A stretch of DNA of 64,000 bases from Lingula anatina. Its lineage: Eukaryota; Brachiopoda; Lingulata; Lingulida; Lingulidae. Position numbers and translations under genes: made by a program. The notes under the pieces are model-generated. The model was given only the letters and a program-made list of their open reading frames with translations, did not search any database and had not been told where the DNA came from. This document shows positions 20,658 to 35,500 of this stretch, in pieces. The stretch lies in assembly GCF_001039355.2 (NCBI RefSeq), contig NW_019776057.1:249538-313537 (forward strand). Direction: 5' to 3'. Positions within the stretch are counted from its first letter, which is position 1. Each line of letters starts with the position of its first letter.

Positions 20658-23600
20658 TTAGTCCTTTTCTTCTGTTGATTTCTTAGTAGTTGAAGTGGAA
20701 GTACAACTTGTTTCCTGTACTTTGTCAGTTCTTTTACGAAACATGTTAAATATGCACTCAATGTTACGAATTACATAGTCTACCCAGGTAGGTTTCTCTT
20801 TGTGAGCCGCTTTTCCTTTGTGACTAGAAGCATTTTCTTTTTTATCACCAGTTTTCGTTTTATTGTCAGATTTATCTTCCATGTTTTTACCCCCTGTGTC
20901 TTCTGTCGTTAGTTTCTTTTCTTCAGTGTGAGTCTCGATGCCTTTTTCTGCTCTCTCTTTTTCTTCCTTTGTGCCAGTGCTGCAAGTGGCAACTTCTTCA
21001 TCAACTGCCTTTTTCTCTAGTTGTTCAGAAAGCTTGTCATGGCTCCCACTGCCCTCTGGTACAATGACATCACTGTCACTGTCTTTACTACTTTCCTTGA
21101 CATCAGATGTTTTTAGTGGGACTTCTGACTTCTCAACAGAATCTTCTTTTTCACTGCTTATTCTCCTCTTCTTTGCTGGGGCAATTGCATTATCTGCAAC
21201 AATATCATTTGGTTCATAATTATAAACCCATTATATATTTAATGCCTATTTTACTTTATACAAGAGCTTTGGTAACTTTTAACTCCATTTATTGTAAGAG
21301 GATACTGGGAAATGAACATGTTATCAATTTTTTTAAAGAAAAAAACAACAGTATACAACAAACTTATTTTTAGAGCTACAGCTAACTGTTGCACAATTAT
21401 TAGCTACGTTAATGTGAGTAACCAATTTCTATACACCAAATAATTTTTTTTTTTTTTGCATTTCATGTTCCAATCTAAAATAGCAAAAACAAAAACCTGA
21501 ATCTTCTTCATCACTCTCTTCATCTTCCTCCATGTCCCTGCCAGCATCCTTCTTACCACCTTCTTGTGATGTGGCCCCCACCTTTTCCTCCTCCTCCTCC
21601 TCTGCCATCTTCTGTTGCTGTTCCTGCTCCAGTATCTCTGCCCTCTCTTTCTGGTAGTCCTGGCACACCTGGAAAATGTACTCCAGGGTTGAGGCCAGCA
21701 GGGTATTGATGTGCTGAGGAGCTTGTACTGAGAAAATGAGAAGCATGGCTCGCAGGTCCTGTGGAGGATAAAAAAAATCCTACATGAATACAAACACACA
21801 CTCTTAGGCTCTATTCCCATAGATTTTAGATCGATCTATCCCCGCAGGGAGTCTCACTAAATTACTTTCAGATAATCCGACTTAAATGTCCGTCCCGCCT
21901 ACTACAAGCTTTAAGGGGGTAATTAACTTTCGTGTCCGCCCGGCTGGCAGCTATTTAGCATGAACCCCCAGGGAGTTAGGTCGATCTAAAGTAGGTCGAT
22001 CTAATCTATGGAAATGGGGTGTTAGCTGATGTGTTAGTTTATGGCATGCAATACTTCAAGTTTAAATGATGACTTTTCATATTCAACACTCCCCAAAAGT
22101 TGTTTAGCAAATCTTTGTCTGGTCACCCCCCAACAAGCATTTCTCTCTTTTGATAGAAGCCAACAATTTGTCGCCTACATATTTATCAGATACAGTGTGA
22201 AACGTACCCCATTTAACCTGTGTGCAATGTTCAGCATGTCTTTGTGTGTCTGGGCATTCTCCAGGGACGACTTCTCTGCAGTGATGGATGCAATCAAACT
22301 GTCCAGAAGGGAGTGACCCTGGTCATTTAAAACCTGGTGGCATATCTGGAGATAAAACGAGTAGAATTGATGACAACTTACAGTACATGATCCTGGTCAA
22401 AGTTAGTAATAGGTCTTAATTTAGTAAAATTAATAGCTCTGCAATAGTTTTATGACTATGAAGTTTTATAAAACTTATATTATATCTGACAGTTATTTAC
22501 ATATCTCTGTCATTATCATCATGATCATAATCCTTATCATTTGGTTAATTACAACTGAAAGATAATCCCTTCCTCATAATTCTTCTGAACAAAACAAAGA
22601 CAGAAAATTGACCATTATCAAAATCAAGACACACCTTATAAATATCACATTTCTCACAATTTTGCATTTCATTACCTTTGGGAAGTAAGTACACATAAAC
22701 TGGTAGATGACGTGATTGTTGAGGGATTGCCTCTCATCCAGTAGAATGGCATCCACGTAGTCAATGAAGTAGCTGCTGTTACACAGAATGTTGATGTAAT
22801 TCTTGTCCACATGCTGAAAAATAAGACTTTATCTTAGATATATCTATAGGTCAAATACAAAAATATCAGCTGACATCAGTAATGTACCCACTTAGTTAAA
22901 AATATTTCAATAATTGAGGACCCATATCTTGTTTATATTAACAACAGAACGTGATTTTAAAGTTTAAAAATGTTTGGTTGATGTCAAAGTTTACTCAACA
23001 ACAAGTCAAAATTTTAAAATATTCAAAATATTTACGAGAAGAGTTCATGTTCATGTGAAGACTCCTATTATTTTCTCTTAAAATTTCACAATAAAATTGC
23101 TTTTGGTTTTACTTGTTATATAGCTTGATGAACTGTGTTTATTGACAGCAAATCTAATTATTTCAAATCATGTCTTGCTAAAATAATTCCTTTAAAATCA
23201 AAAATGTTCCACAAATAATTCTAAATACCAACTAACCTCAGAATGATAGATCTCATACCAGAGCTTTGGAAAGAAAGGAGAGTGAAGAGGAACACCTTCA
23301 TAGGCTACCATAGCACCTGTAAAATAATGTACCTGCATAAGTAAAAAATTAACACAAACATATATCTTAGGCATATCTATTGTTGTCCTTTATATGACAA
23401 TACTAATCAAAGTGAAAAAGAATTAAAACATCTTCACAATCTTCTCAATATCATCATATTAGTCGGGGAATTTTTTGTCTTTATTCCCATGGGTGCATTT
23501 GACGCTTGCTGTCAAAAATATTGCAGTAAACTCTTTGTTTCTACAATTTGATGGTAATTAAATATTTACGTTGGTACAAAATTATACATGTCTGAGATGC

Positions 23601-26600
23601 CTTAATATATGACTGTGACTACACACTACTTACTGAGGTTGATGACCATCTCTGTCATATTCTCCTGGTTGACTGCCACCCTGCAGATCAAGTCAACAAA
23701 GCTGAAGTAGGGCCAGAAGAACTCCTGGAGGGCCTGGTCATAGGATTCATCCACACCCTGGAGAAGCAAAAATCACAGATTTCTTCATAAGGGTTATTAA
23801 AAAAGAATTTAGTAAATAAAACACAAACAGTTAATTCAGTGAGATATTTTGGATTTATTTCCTGCAACACCTTTTGCCTTATCCAGGTGTGTGCTTTTTG
23901 AAATTGAATCACCACAAGTAATTTTGCTCGACCTATTACCATTAATACACTCGTTTATACTCTTGAACAGTGCATCAGGATGATTTCAATCATTTCTTAG
24001 ACTGACTCTTCCAAGAGTTAAATGGGGTCACTGTTTCAACTACGCACACACCACACTGAATCTATATCTTGACTTACAAAGCCTATCAAAAAGTTAATCA
24101 AGGAACCGATTTGAAAAAAAAAATCTTTGTTCATATCACCTCAACTTGATGTCTTATAATCTTCATAACATTCTTTACGCATGAACTAAATACATCTAGG
24201 CTCACCTAAAATATCTGATTTTTATTACACCTTTGCTATTTTCAAATTTACTGCAGTCAATCTCCTACCTTTGTAGCCTCAAGCTGGTTGTTATGCAGGA
24301 GCATCTGGAACTGTGGCCGCGGTGGGCGTACATTAGACTTGGAAGATAACAGCTTTTGGCCCCTTCTTGGAAAGAATGGTCCCATGTTGACTGAAATGAC
24401 AGATTACAAACTTGAGAATTTTGGCTACTTTTGTAAAAATTAACAGTCGGTAATTCGAAGTCACACTAGTTATTGTCTGCCATTAACAATGGTAACATGT
24501 TGACTGGAGTTAAAGAAGAAACTAAGTGGTCTACTTTCATAAAAATAAACAGTTGAACAATCAGGTCTTACGACTCAATCTCTGATATAAAGGCCCATGA
24601 CCCATTTTTTAAACTCCTTTCTTCAAATATATTCACTAAACAAATGGCTCGGAAATGGTTCCATTTGGCACAAAAATTCGATTCACATGTTGCAAAGAAT
24701 GACAACAGTTAAACAATCACACACTGTTATTGGTCACTTTGAGGTTTACTCAGGGTAAAGTTAAAACTACCATGTAGTATGGCTTACATATGGCAAGGTA
24801 ATAAGAACTTGTTCTGACTCGGTGAAATATCTAAATAAATAATCTTAATCCAGAAATGATAATGCAGAATAAGTTGCTAATTTTTCATTAAATACAAGCC
24901 AAGTGCTAAGCAAGGGGAAAGCCATTACCTACTTTTACCACAATGATTTACTAGAGTCTGTGTAAAATCCACTTGTTTACCCATGTGTACAGATGTTGGT
25001 ATTATCATAATGTGCAGTACTTACTTGGTACGTTATTTTCCTGGAATGAACTATGTGCGTGAGAAAGGATGGGTACCACGGTCTGCAGACACTCACTCTG
25101 GTACAGAAGCAGCATCTCTTTACAAACATCTGAAGTAAGAGATAAAGAGATAAAAAGTTTGATGTAAGCAATACTCGTGTCAGTAAATTTAAATCTCAGC
25201 TTTAAACCTAAGAACTAGCTAATATACTGGGCAAACTCTTTACATTATATTTTGAGGTCTGGCATATTACTGGAGGAAAATACCCCTATCTAAAAACGGG
25301 TCTCCCATTTAGTCTTTTTCTTCTACTGATTTCTCAGTGCTTGAAGTGGAAGTACAATTGTACTTTGTAGGTTCCATCAAAAAATGTGTTCAATATGCAC
25401 TCAATGTTATTGTTTAGAGGAAAATAACCCATTCAGATTTTGAGGACATTTTAACACATTTCCATCTTAGATCAAAATCATTCATTTGCAATTTGTCTTT
25501 CATTTAAAACTGAAACTGAACTTATCATACTCACCCACTGCCACCTGTCTTATTTCTGGAGGGGTGTAAGCGTTGAGTAGGGTCAACAGCTTCCTCACCA
25601 GATCCATACGATCCTTCCAACTGTGGAGGCAGCTCTTCACTTCTGCATCTGGAACATTATCATGGGGAGTAAACCATGTGTGGAAACATTTTGATTCACT
25701 TACTTATATTTTTGGAGTAAGACCTCCCCCCCCCCACCCCCCCACCCCCCACACACACACACACAAATAATAATAATAATACAAACAAACAAACAATTAA
25801 ATAAAATCCTTACTTTAGTGACAAGACACCCAGAAATATAACATGGAGGTCCATGAGATCCAAGTATTCATACTTACGTCTCCTGTCCACATACTGTCTG
25901 GCAGTTTTCAATACTCCCAGCAGTATAGTAAGGAGGTCCACCAGATCCTGAGTCACATGACAGGCTGTGGCCTCATGGTACATCATATGCAACATCTGGA
26001 ATGCCTGGGATAAAAAAATATGGTGCATGCCAATACTTTTATCTCAAAAATGTTTTCATAGTATTTGTAGTATTATTCTCAGCAATTATGTTCTAAAGAG
26101 TGCATCTTAGTAGGCCTGTCATATAAGTGGCAGTAATACAGGAGGTGGTGGGCAAGTCATTTAGTTCAATACATTACTCAATAACCAATAACATAATTAT
26201 GTAACTCAAGATTAGGCTGCATACTCTGTTCATTTAATATCAAGTCCAGTTATAAAGCCTATTCAATGTTTGACACTCTATGAAAAAGCTACATTCTTTT
26301 CAATAAAGGTTCTGCACAAAAAAGAACATTAATAAAAAAAGGAATAAAGAAAAAAAAAGAAAAGTTTATTCACCTAAGTCTTTCAAGTTAAAATAACAAT
26401 GGAGAAAATTTAAGAAATTTCCATTGACTATTATGACAACTATCCACAGATCAAACTTACCTCAGCAATCATGGACAACCCATTCTGATACAGCACTAAC
26501 AGCTTGTCATCTATAGTATCCACTAAGGTTTTCATGGCCCTGTGATAGAAGACATTATGTTGAGACCCTAGGCTTGAAAATGGGAAATTTTAGCAGCAGA

Positions 26601-28724
26601 GGTGCCAGTTGGCAGTTCCAGTTGGCTCAGGACTAAAACCATGTGTATCACCAACACCATGCTGCTAATAAGACCATTACAATGATACCCCTACATTACC
26701 TATTGTAAGGGTGCCAAAAACTTTTGACTAATGAGATCGCGAGCTAAAACTCGTGACCTACAAACGTAATCAATCCTTCAAGTTCCAAACCCTTTATAAT
26801 ACTGACTTTTGTTACTTGTCCTGTGTTGAATTCTGGCATTATACAAATTAATTAGAAGATCCAAATAATTATCACTTATTCCCATAGCATTTTCTAGTAC
26901 ATCATATCTCAACAACTTATTTTAAGGGAATTTTGATAATAAAATAGTCAGAAAAATGACAAAATTAATAATTTTAACAAATAAGATCAATTATCTATAC
27001 CCTCAAACCTGTTATAGTCTAATGGCAATGTGAGTATTTGCATATAAAAGGATTTTACCCTGTGAAAGACATGAATCTCTTTACAGGGGGACAAAAATTT
27101 TAGAATATTCACTACTATTTTACTTAAAACATCCTTAAAACATAATAAAACAAACAGTGGTCACCTAACCTGTGTTTAATTCTGTCATTATACGAATCAA
27201 TTAAAAGATCCAAATAATTAACACTTATCCAACTTGTATTTAAGAAATGGTGATAATAATGACCAGTTTGATGTTAAAAGGCTCTAAAGGGGTTTGTGTT
27301 TAACTAAAGCCAACCTATGTTGTTCCTTTAGTCCAAATTCTGTACAAAAAAATTAGCAAAACAGTAAAAATATAATTGTTCATAACTTTTTTAATCATTA
27401 CAAAATTAAAGTCAAAAAGTCTTAATAAGGGGCAACATTATCACGACAAATTTGACAGCCTCCCTCAGAATTTGTGGAACGTAATAAGTGGTTAAAGATT
27501 AGTAGTTTGTTGAGAAAAAAGCCTTTTACATAAAAACCCTTACAATCCCCTTTGTAAGGGTGCCAAAAACTTTTGACTAATGAGATCATTTCAAGTTCCA
27601 AAAACTTTATAATACCGTCTTTTGTTACCAGACCAATGTTTAATTCTGGCATAATACAAATTAATTAGAAGATCCAAATAATAATCACTTATCCATGTAG
27701 CATTTTCTAGCACATCATATCTTAACAACTTATTTTTGGAAAATTCTGATAATGAAATAATCATAACAATGATGAAATTAAAAAAGCCATTAAACAAATC
27801 GCAAAATTTTTAAATACCCCTCAAGCCTGCTATGGTCTACTGGCAATGTGAGTATTTGCATATGAAAAGGATTTCACCCTGTGTAACTAGATAATATGTG
27901 GCATGAGGCGATTTCTATCAGCAACATTTAGAAATATTTTAGTTATAATTTTGATTTTCTGCATCTGTAAAAGAGACTGAAAAATATGTATACTCCATAT
28001 CTTGGGTCTCATATTATTAAGAAAAATACCTGTTACAAGATCTATACTTCTTTACTCAAAATTGCAATTAGGTATCTAAGTAATGAATGATGAAACCAGC
28101 TCAAATGAGACAATACAAGACCAATATTAACCTTCATCTCCTGTATCAAAATTTTTAGCACAGATACATTGTATTAAAACAATTGACCTAATGACTTAGC
28201 AATATGGCTCATTTGTGCCCCCCCCCCCCCATTGACATCCCCCCATTGACATCATAGACTGTCTGATGTAAATGCAACAATCTGCCATTCATTCTAATGG
28301 CACTGTCAAACACAGGATATCACCACATTTTTTTTGTAAACATCCCAATACAAAACTCAAAAGTATTTTAAAAAGAAAAACATCCCCCTCTAATGACAGC
28401 TAACAAAAGCTTACTGTTGTAAAATAGTAATATTTATAGAAACAGGATAAATCTCAAAGAGATCTCAGTTACCAAAAGAGTGGAGGAGGATAGCTCTGTA
28501 ATTAAATGCCAAATAAATGTTATTTTAACTACTCAAATTCCCCACTCAACCTCCCAGTTGCCTTACATGATCATGGTCTGCCACTGAGTCCGGGAGTCCA
28601 AAGTCTCCAGGTACATCTGCAGTGTGACACGTTTGAAATGGGTTACAGCCTTCACTTCATCTTCTGTGCTCTCAGGATACTTGGTCGCCATGAGTTTCAT
28701 GAGTCGGAACAACTCTTCAACAGC
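20658..28724 (-). CDS. USP34: USP34 exons 67-78: C-terminal region (residues ~3157-3816)
   Basis: Exons: 28724-28567, 26539-26461, 26004-25878, 25648-25535, 25129-25025, 24390-24269, 23757-23634, 23316-23237, 22813-22676, 22345-22208, 21758-21497, 21193-20658. Exon 69 reads MLHMMYHEATACHVTQDLVD and exon 74 VAYEGVPLH...FPKLWYE, both conserved. The donor of exon 76 was set at 22208 because it restores the LNG-DLRAM junction; a donor ten bases earlier would break the frame. Exon 77 runs into a Glu-rich stretch and uses a weak donor (GTTTTT). Exon 78 opens APAKKRRISSEKE, equivalent to the basic motif of human USP34, and then is charged to the stop at 20658. Confidence 0.9.
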
Positions 28725-29010
28725 CTAAAATTTGGGCCAAAATAACTTATGTAACATATGCATAAACTTAGGAATCAAATCGGGAAAATTGAGCTGGAAT
28801 GACAGGCTTTGATCCCATGTTATAAAATAATTAATATTTAAAAGTGCAGTTAAATGCCCATTGATCAGTGTCTGCCCCGTATCTGTCCACAGTGTGTGAC
28901 TTGAGGTCCTGTGGTCATCAGAGAGCAAAATAGTCTAGGGAGAAATAGTGACATCTGAAGCCATCTTAGTAGCACAGGTGTGTATCAAGTCTCCCAGTGT
29001 TTATGTATCT

Positions 29011-29050
<40 letters not shown>

Positions 29051-29751
29051 NNNNNNNNNNNNNNNNNNNNNNNNNNNNNNNNNNNNNNNNNNNNNNNNNN
29101 NNNNNNNNNNNNNNNNNNNNNNNNNNNNNNNNNNNNNNNNNNNNNNNNNNNNNNNNNNNNNNNNNNNNNNNNNNNNNNNNNNNNNNNNNNNNNNNNNNNN
29201 NNNNNNNNNNNNNNNNNNNNNNNNNNNNNNNNNNNNNNNNNNNNNNNNNNNNNNNNNNNNNNNNNNNNNNNNNNNNNNNNNNNNNNNNNNNNNNNNNNNN
29301 NNNNNNNNNNNNNNNNNNNNNNNNNNNNNNNNNNNNNNNNNNNNNNNNNNNNNNNNNNNNNNNNNNNNNNNNNNNNNNNNNNNNNNNNNNNNNNNNNNNN
29401 NNNNNNNNNNNNNNNNNNNNNNNNNNNNNNNNNNNNNNNNNNNNNNNNNNNNNNNNNNNNNNNNNNNNNNNNNNNNNNNNNNNNNNNNNNNNNNNNNNNN
29501 NNNNNNNNNNNNNNNNNNNNNNNNNNNNNNNNNNNNNNNNNNNNNNNNNNNNNNNNNNNNNNNNNNNNNNNNNNNNNNNNNNNNNNNNNNNNNNNNNNNN
29601 NNNNNNNNNNNNNNNNNNNNNNNNNNNNNNNNNNNNNNNNNNNNNNNNNNNNNNNNNNNNNNNNNNNNNNNNNNNNNNNNNNNNNNNNNNNNNNNNNNNN
29701 NNNNNNNNNNNNNNNNNNNNNNNNNNNNNNNNNNNNNNNNNNNNNNNNNNN

Positions 29752-29804
<53 letters not shown>

Positions 29805-32529
29805 CTACATGTTTGACGCAAATCATAAATCAATTTTCTTTGTTTTTAACAGTTATTCTTTTATTTACTATATGATAAAACGTCTATGTATTATGGGAAT
29901 TCGTTTTTTTTATTACATGAAAAATGAAATAATCATGTTTTTAGTACTAGAATGTTGTAAATCACTGGTGGTATACTCACAGCTGTGTACTGAGCTGGAT
30001 ATGGGGTGATATTTTTGAAAGCCCACTGTATGTTCTGGTGCTGGGCAAGCTGCCTTGTGAAGTTACGGGACACATGGCAGCACATCCTTAATATCCCATA
30101 GTAAGCAGGCAGCATACATCTGTTGAATATGACAACCTCTTGGTCATCATGGTCTGCACTGAAATAGGAAGACAAAGATGTATGAATACAGTTGAAGACA
30201 GATATCTTTTAATTCCATAACCTTTATCTAACTGGTAATGTCCTTCCTCCTGTGCAATGCCTATTCAAAACCCTTCAATAATATATTTAGGTGTTATCAC
30301 TGTCAATAATATAAGTAACAGTTGGGCTCCACATTTTCAGAACATAAATGCACAAAATAATATGGTTAAATATCCTCAATACAATCTTACAGTATTATTT
30401 AATTAAAGTCACATATTCACTTATTATAAATGCCACGTGTAAACAATCCTGGAGAGAGTTAATTACATGTAAAGTAGTTTTGGGCACTTTTTAAAATCAG
30501 TTTCACTTATTTCTATGTGCCATGCAAAATCTTACTGACCAACAACATTTATAATACATTAACCATTCAACTTACAATACAATATCACTAACAGTACAGT
30601 ATCAGTATCATTTACAGTACAACAACAATGCAACTTATAGTGCACTTTCATTTGGAGTACAATGTCAATAACAGTACAGCATAATATCACTTACAGTATA
30701 TAGTTAAATGCAATGTTCTTGGTGACATGAGGGTTGGAGGTGATGAGCCGTATGTTCTCCTGGGTCTCGTTACACACCTGGTACCAAAACAACAGCAAGG
30801 CCTGCTTGTTGTGGTTAACTGCTATAGGGGGCTCTGACAGCTTGGGCTGGAAAAGCTGCCACAGGTCCAGGAAGAAAGGGGAAAACTGGAATATAAACAA
30901 GCGGGTGTAAATAATTCAGAGCATACTGTAAAGCTTCTTTGATTTGTCTGTAGCTGCAATTTTAAGCTTTTTTTCTCTGCTGTACTGGTCAAATCTTTGA
31001 CTTTGTATTTAAACTGGTACATAGTCTTTTCTTCTGAGCAGTGCTGTGTTGCTTTTACAAATTCAACTGTTATGTGGATTACTTGCCTCATTCCCATGTG
31101 TAGACACCATGCAGTAGAAAATGTTATCTTCCCATGAGTTTCTCCTGTTTAGACACCAGGTAGTAGAATATGATATCTTACCATGAGTTTCTCCTGTTTA
31201 GGCACCAGGCAGTACAATATGATATCTTACCAAGAGTTTCTCCTGTTTAGACACCAGGCAGTAGGTCATGAGAGCAAAATAAGACATCAGCTGTGTGGTA
31301 CTGTAGGTTGTGGCATCTGCATGGAAATAAAGATAATATCACTCAAAAATCATCACTCTGATTAACAAAAAATATTTCAAAAACTCAATATTACACAAAA
31401 AGTTAAAGATAATTTGGTTCATAAATGGCAGTCCTGGCAATGTATTTCTGGCTAATACGTATGCTTTCATTTTACAGACTAGAGTACTGAACATAACTGG
31501 GTATATGTACAGAAAAACTGTATATTATGCACCAATAAGCAGAAGTTGTAAACGTCTTAGGTATTATAAGCTTGTAACCATCAAGGTTAATGGTATTCTT
31601 CAGATTGATGCCTAAGTCATGAGTGTGGTCATGTCACTCTCACACGCACATGCATAATAGCATGCCAGCAATTATTTCCTCACCGACATAATGCTTGGCT
31701 TTGCTCAACAGTCTCAGGAGCTCCATGTATATCTGGTGCAGCACAGCCAGAGCCTCGTGACCCATCTACAACATATACATGTTATATCATGCAACACATG
31801 TTTTGTAATAAGTGTTTGTATCCCACATGTAAATTTTTCTTTTCCCAAATTCAAACAAGAAAAGTGAAAATTGTGTGCAAGCAATATGATATTGATTTTT
31901 CATCTATATTAATTAATTAATTAATTTTCTATTTATTGGGTTATAATATGATTAAATTGTTATTTCAACTCACAGAGATTTCCTTGTGTGGACTGAGGAT
32001 ACTCCTGGCAGATCTGTAGGCTTGTCTGAAGTGAGGGCTGGGGACCAGGGACACCAACAGTAGGGCAGCAGCTGGGAACACAGACAGGAACTATGACTTT
32101 CATGATATTTACTTCAAAAATTGACTGAACATATACAGGGATTATGACCTTCTTGATCTTTACTTAAAGCTAATTGAGAAAATAACAATGAATTAATTTT
32201 GCTAGTACAATAGGCTTCATGTGACAATAATAATGGTGCAAAGAAAGCACAATGTCAAAGTATGTGAAACTTTTACAATCACAATCAAAGTTAAAAAATT
32301 ACCAAAGTAACCGTCTTTCACATTTCTAACTATTTCAACTCACCATTCCTGACCCTAGCATTACTGTGTGCCAGCAGATAGTGCTCCACCCACCCACTCA
32401 TGTGCTGGAGGACAAAATTATGGGCTAGCTTGTTCCTCGTCACCTGGGTGGACATCCACTCCAGACACTGCTGGGGGCAGTACTCACACACCTGACAGGA
32501 GCAGAGGGGGATGAAAATGAAGGACAGAT

Positions 32530-32579
<50 letters not shown>

Positions 32580-35500
32580 TATTTACTTATTTATGTAGAG
32601 TCTATAGTCCATAAAAACATGTTCTGAAGATTTTACAATTAAAATACTAAGCTAAAATGATTATTTTAAATTGAAAAATAATGGTTTTTAAAGTAAAGAG
32701 AAAAATATCAATTCTCTTAATAATATGTTATACCACAAAATTTTTCAAAAGATAAGTTTTCAGTTGTTTTATTAAATGATCTGCTGAGCCTATGTTTTTT
32801 AGTTCTGATGGCAACTAATGAGACAACATGGTACTTCAGACATTTGCTGAGCCTATGTTTTTCAGTTCTGATGGCAACTAATGAGACAACAGACATTTGA
32901 AAACTCCTCATTGTGTATTGAGCACTCTTGTGTAAGAATGATAATAAATTGCTGACAAGCAACACATACATTATTTAAGCTCATGGATGCAATTCTTCAA
33001 TTTCAATTGAAAAAAAATCATGAAAAAAGGATTGTTTTACTTACATCCCAGAACTTGTGCAGCACATATTGTGTAAAAGATGGCATCCCAGGGGGTCCCC
33101 CAATAAACTCCACCAACATAGACAAGATCTTGAAGAATGGCTGAGCATACTGGAATCAGAGCAAAGAAACTGGACATGGGCATGAAAACACAAATCAAAA
33201 ATTTCATGAAGACATGACACAGAATCATATCATTTTATATCATAACATATTATAGAAAATAATTTGATATGGAATGCTGAATTTATCCAAAAAGAGAGAC
33301 AAGAGAAAAAAAGCAATGTTACCTGGAAAGACATGTTAACTAACTTACCTCCTGGTTCAGTTTAGTAATGGCAGTGAATATCATGTGTATGGTCTGAAAA
33401 GAAACAAAAGAAAAAATTATGCCTGAATTCAAATGAAGAAATGTAATAGTTTTAACTTTATAAATGTGTGCCTGCATGCATCTCATGTAAACCTACACTC
33501 ATATAAACACTTTAAAGATCTCTTTGGGTTAACTTATACAGCCAACTGGTATGTCAAAATTCAAGCTTTATTCCTTGCATACACAAAGAAACATCTATAT
33601 TCTCACCTGAGCAGCAAGTCTGTCATTCCACCTGCACAAACTGAAGATAAGGTTACAGGTTTGGCGCAGGTTAATACTGTCTCGGATTTGACTAAACAGG
33701 AACGGGTAGCCCTGCAATAATTCACAGCAAGTTTCAAAACAAAGAAAATGAAAATATGATTAAGATACAATCAAAATATGACATTTATAAGTTCAATTTT
33801 CATTTTAAATTTGTGCTCATTAAAAGGTGATCTATTTCACTAATCAAAAACATCACTCTAGAAAAATATGTTGCAATGACTTTCAAATAACCTTCAGCGT
33901 TTTCAGGGTAACAGGTGTGGATTATGCACTTGCGCAAGGTGTGACAGTTCATAAATCAAATTTTGTTTTGTTTTTGTTAGGTGATTTAGTGTATTGTATA
34001 ATTGTTCTACTATTAAAAATTCCTATTCAGACAACCAGACACATCCAGAAACACTTTAGTCCAAATAGTTAACATGTATTCCATCAACATGTTTCATCTT
34101 TACTACCTTTCCTCCAAGTAGAGCATTGTAATCTTTCTCCAACAGATGGAGCTGGTTGTCCTCCCCTCGCGCACTCTCCACCAACATGGCAATGAGATTG
34201 ATCATCTTGTCTAAAGATGGAGGACGGTACTTTCCTTCAGACAAAGTGATCACTTCTTCTTCCTCATCTTCATCTGATAGGATCTCAACCTGTAAATTGG
34301 GGTAATGTGAGATATTTTTTTTAATGATTTTCACAAAATAATAATCTGCTTCACGAGACAGATAAAAGTAAAGTTAATAAAACATCTCTTTATAATCTGG
34401 TATAGATGTACATCTCAAATATGTTAGTAACTTAACAAATTTTTAACATTTTAATGGTATTTGGCAAGGTGGCAGTCTTTATAGCACAGAACATAACCCA
34501 TACTTACGTATTGTTCTTGAGATTTCTGTCCCAGATAGAAGTGGATCAGGGTAGAGATAGCACCAGTGTTGAGCAGGAACATTTTCTCTTCTTCTCCCAT
34601 TTTTGCAAACTCACACAGGAAGGCAAAGTACTCTGTCAGGTGCTTGCTGTTGGGGCGTGCACCTTGCTCAGTCTGAGGGGACAGAGACGGAGAACATATA
34701 GATAATTCAAATACTCTATATACATCAGTGGATTCATAAATGGACAGGAGCAATGAAAGTGAGAATTTATGATTAGATTATTCTTTAATGACTTCTTCCC
34801 CTACCATCCAACCTATCTCTCTTGCCATCTTTCTGTCTCTCTTGAAAAAAATAATTATAAAAACACATGCCCAGTGAAACAGAAAAACTTACAATGGCAA
34901 GCATATTTCTGATGAATCTGGTCACACATGACTTGCTTCCTATCTTATCCACATCAACTTCATCACTAGAATGAAAAATATGAATATTGGTCAAGAGATA
35001 ACTTATGATTTTCTGACAGTTGTTTTGGACTTAACCGATACTCTTTCCAATATCCAGTGAGTAAGAAAAAAATCTTTAAATCTTATTCATCACAAACTAA
35101 GATAAATTTGAAAGTGAAAGTTAAGCTAGATCCACTGCTCACCTTTCTCCTAATGGCAACAGGTACAAACTAACATGAACTGGTTTGAGCTGTGTTATCA
35201 CATGTATAAGTAATCTCTGAAACATCTGAAAGAAAAATTTACTTTTAAAATTCTGTTTAAACATTTCTCCACTCCAATGATCCCAGGTACACAAACATTG
35301 CATTCAAGTGTTTCTTTTCAATGGAAGCTTTTAAAATATTAAAATATGTCTGAAGCAATAAGAATAATAATAAGTGTCCCCTAAATATCCCATATCCCTA
35401 TTTCTGTCTGCTGACATAGCAGAACTAACTCACCTGTCTAACAGTTTGGTTGGGGCATTTGATGAGTATTTGCTGTGGCCACCAGTCATCTTCAGCCATG

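Noticed and set aside
22208-22218. USP34 exon 76 donor at CACAG|GTTAAA
   Set aside because: It would shift the frame into exon 77; the donor at GGG|GTACGT restores the conserved LNG-DLRA junction.
28948-30009. Long open frames on both strands across the N gap
   Set aside because: They consist of Ns plus TG/GA microsatellite translation; no real coding signal.
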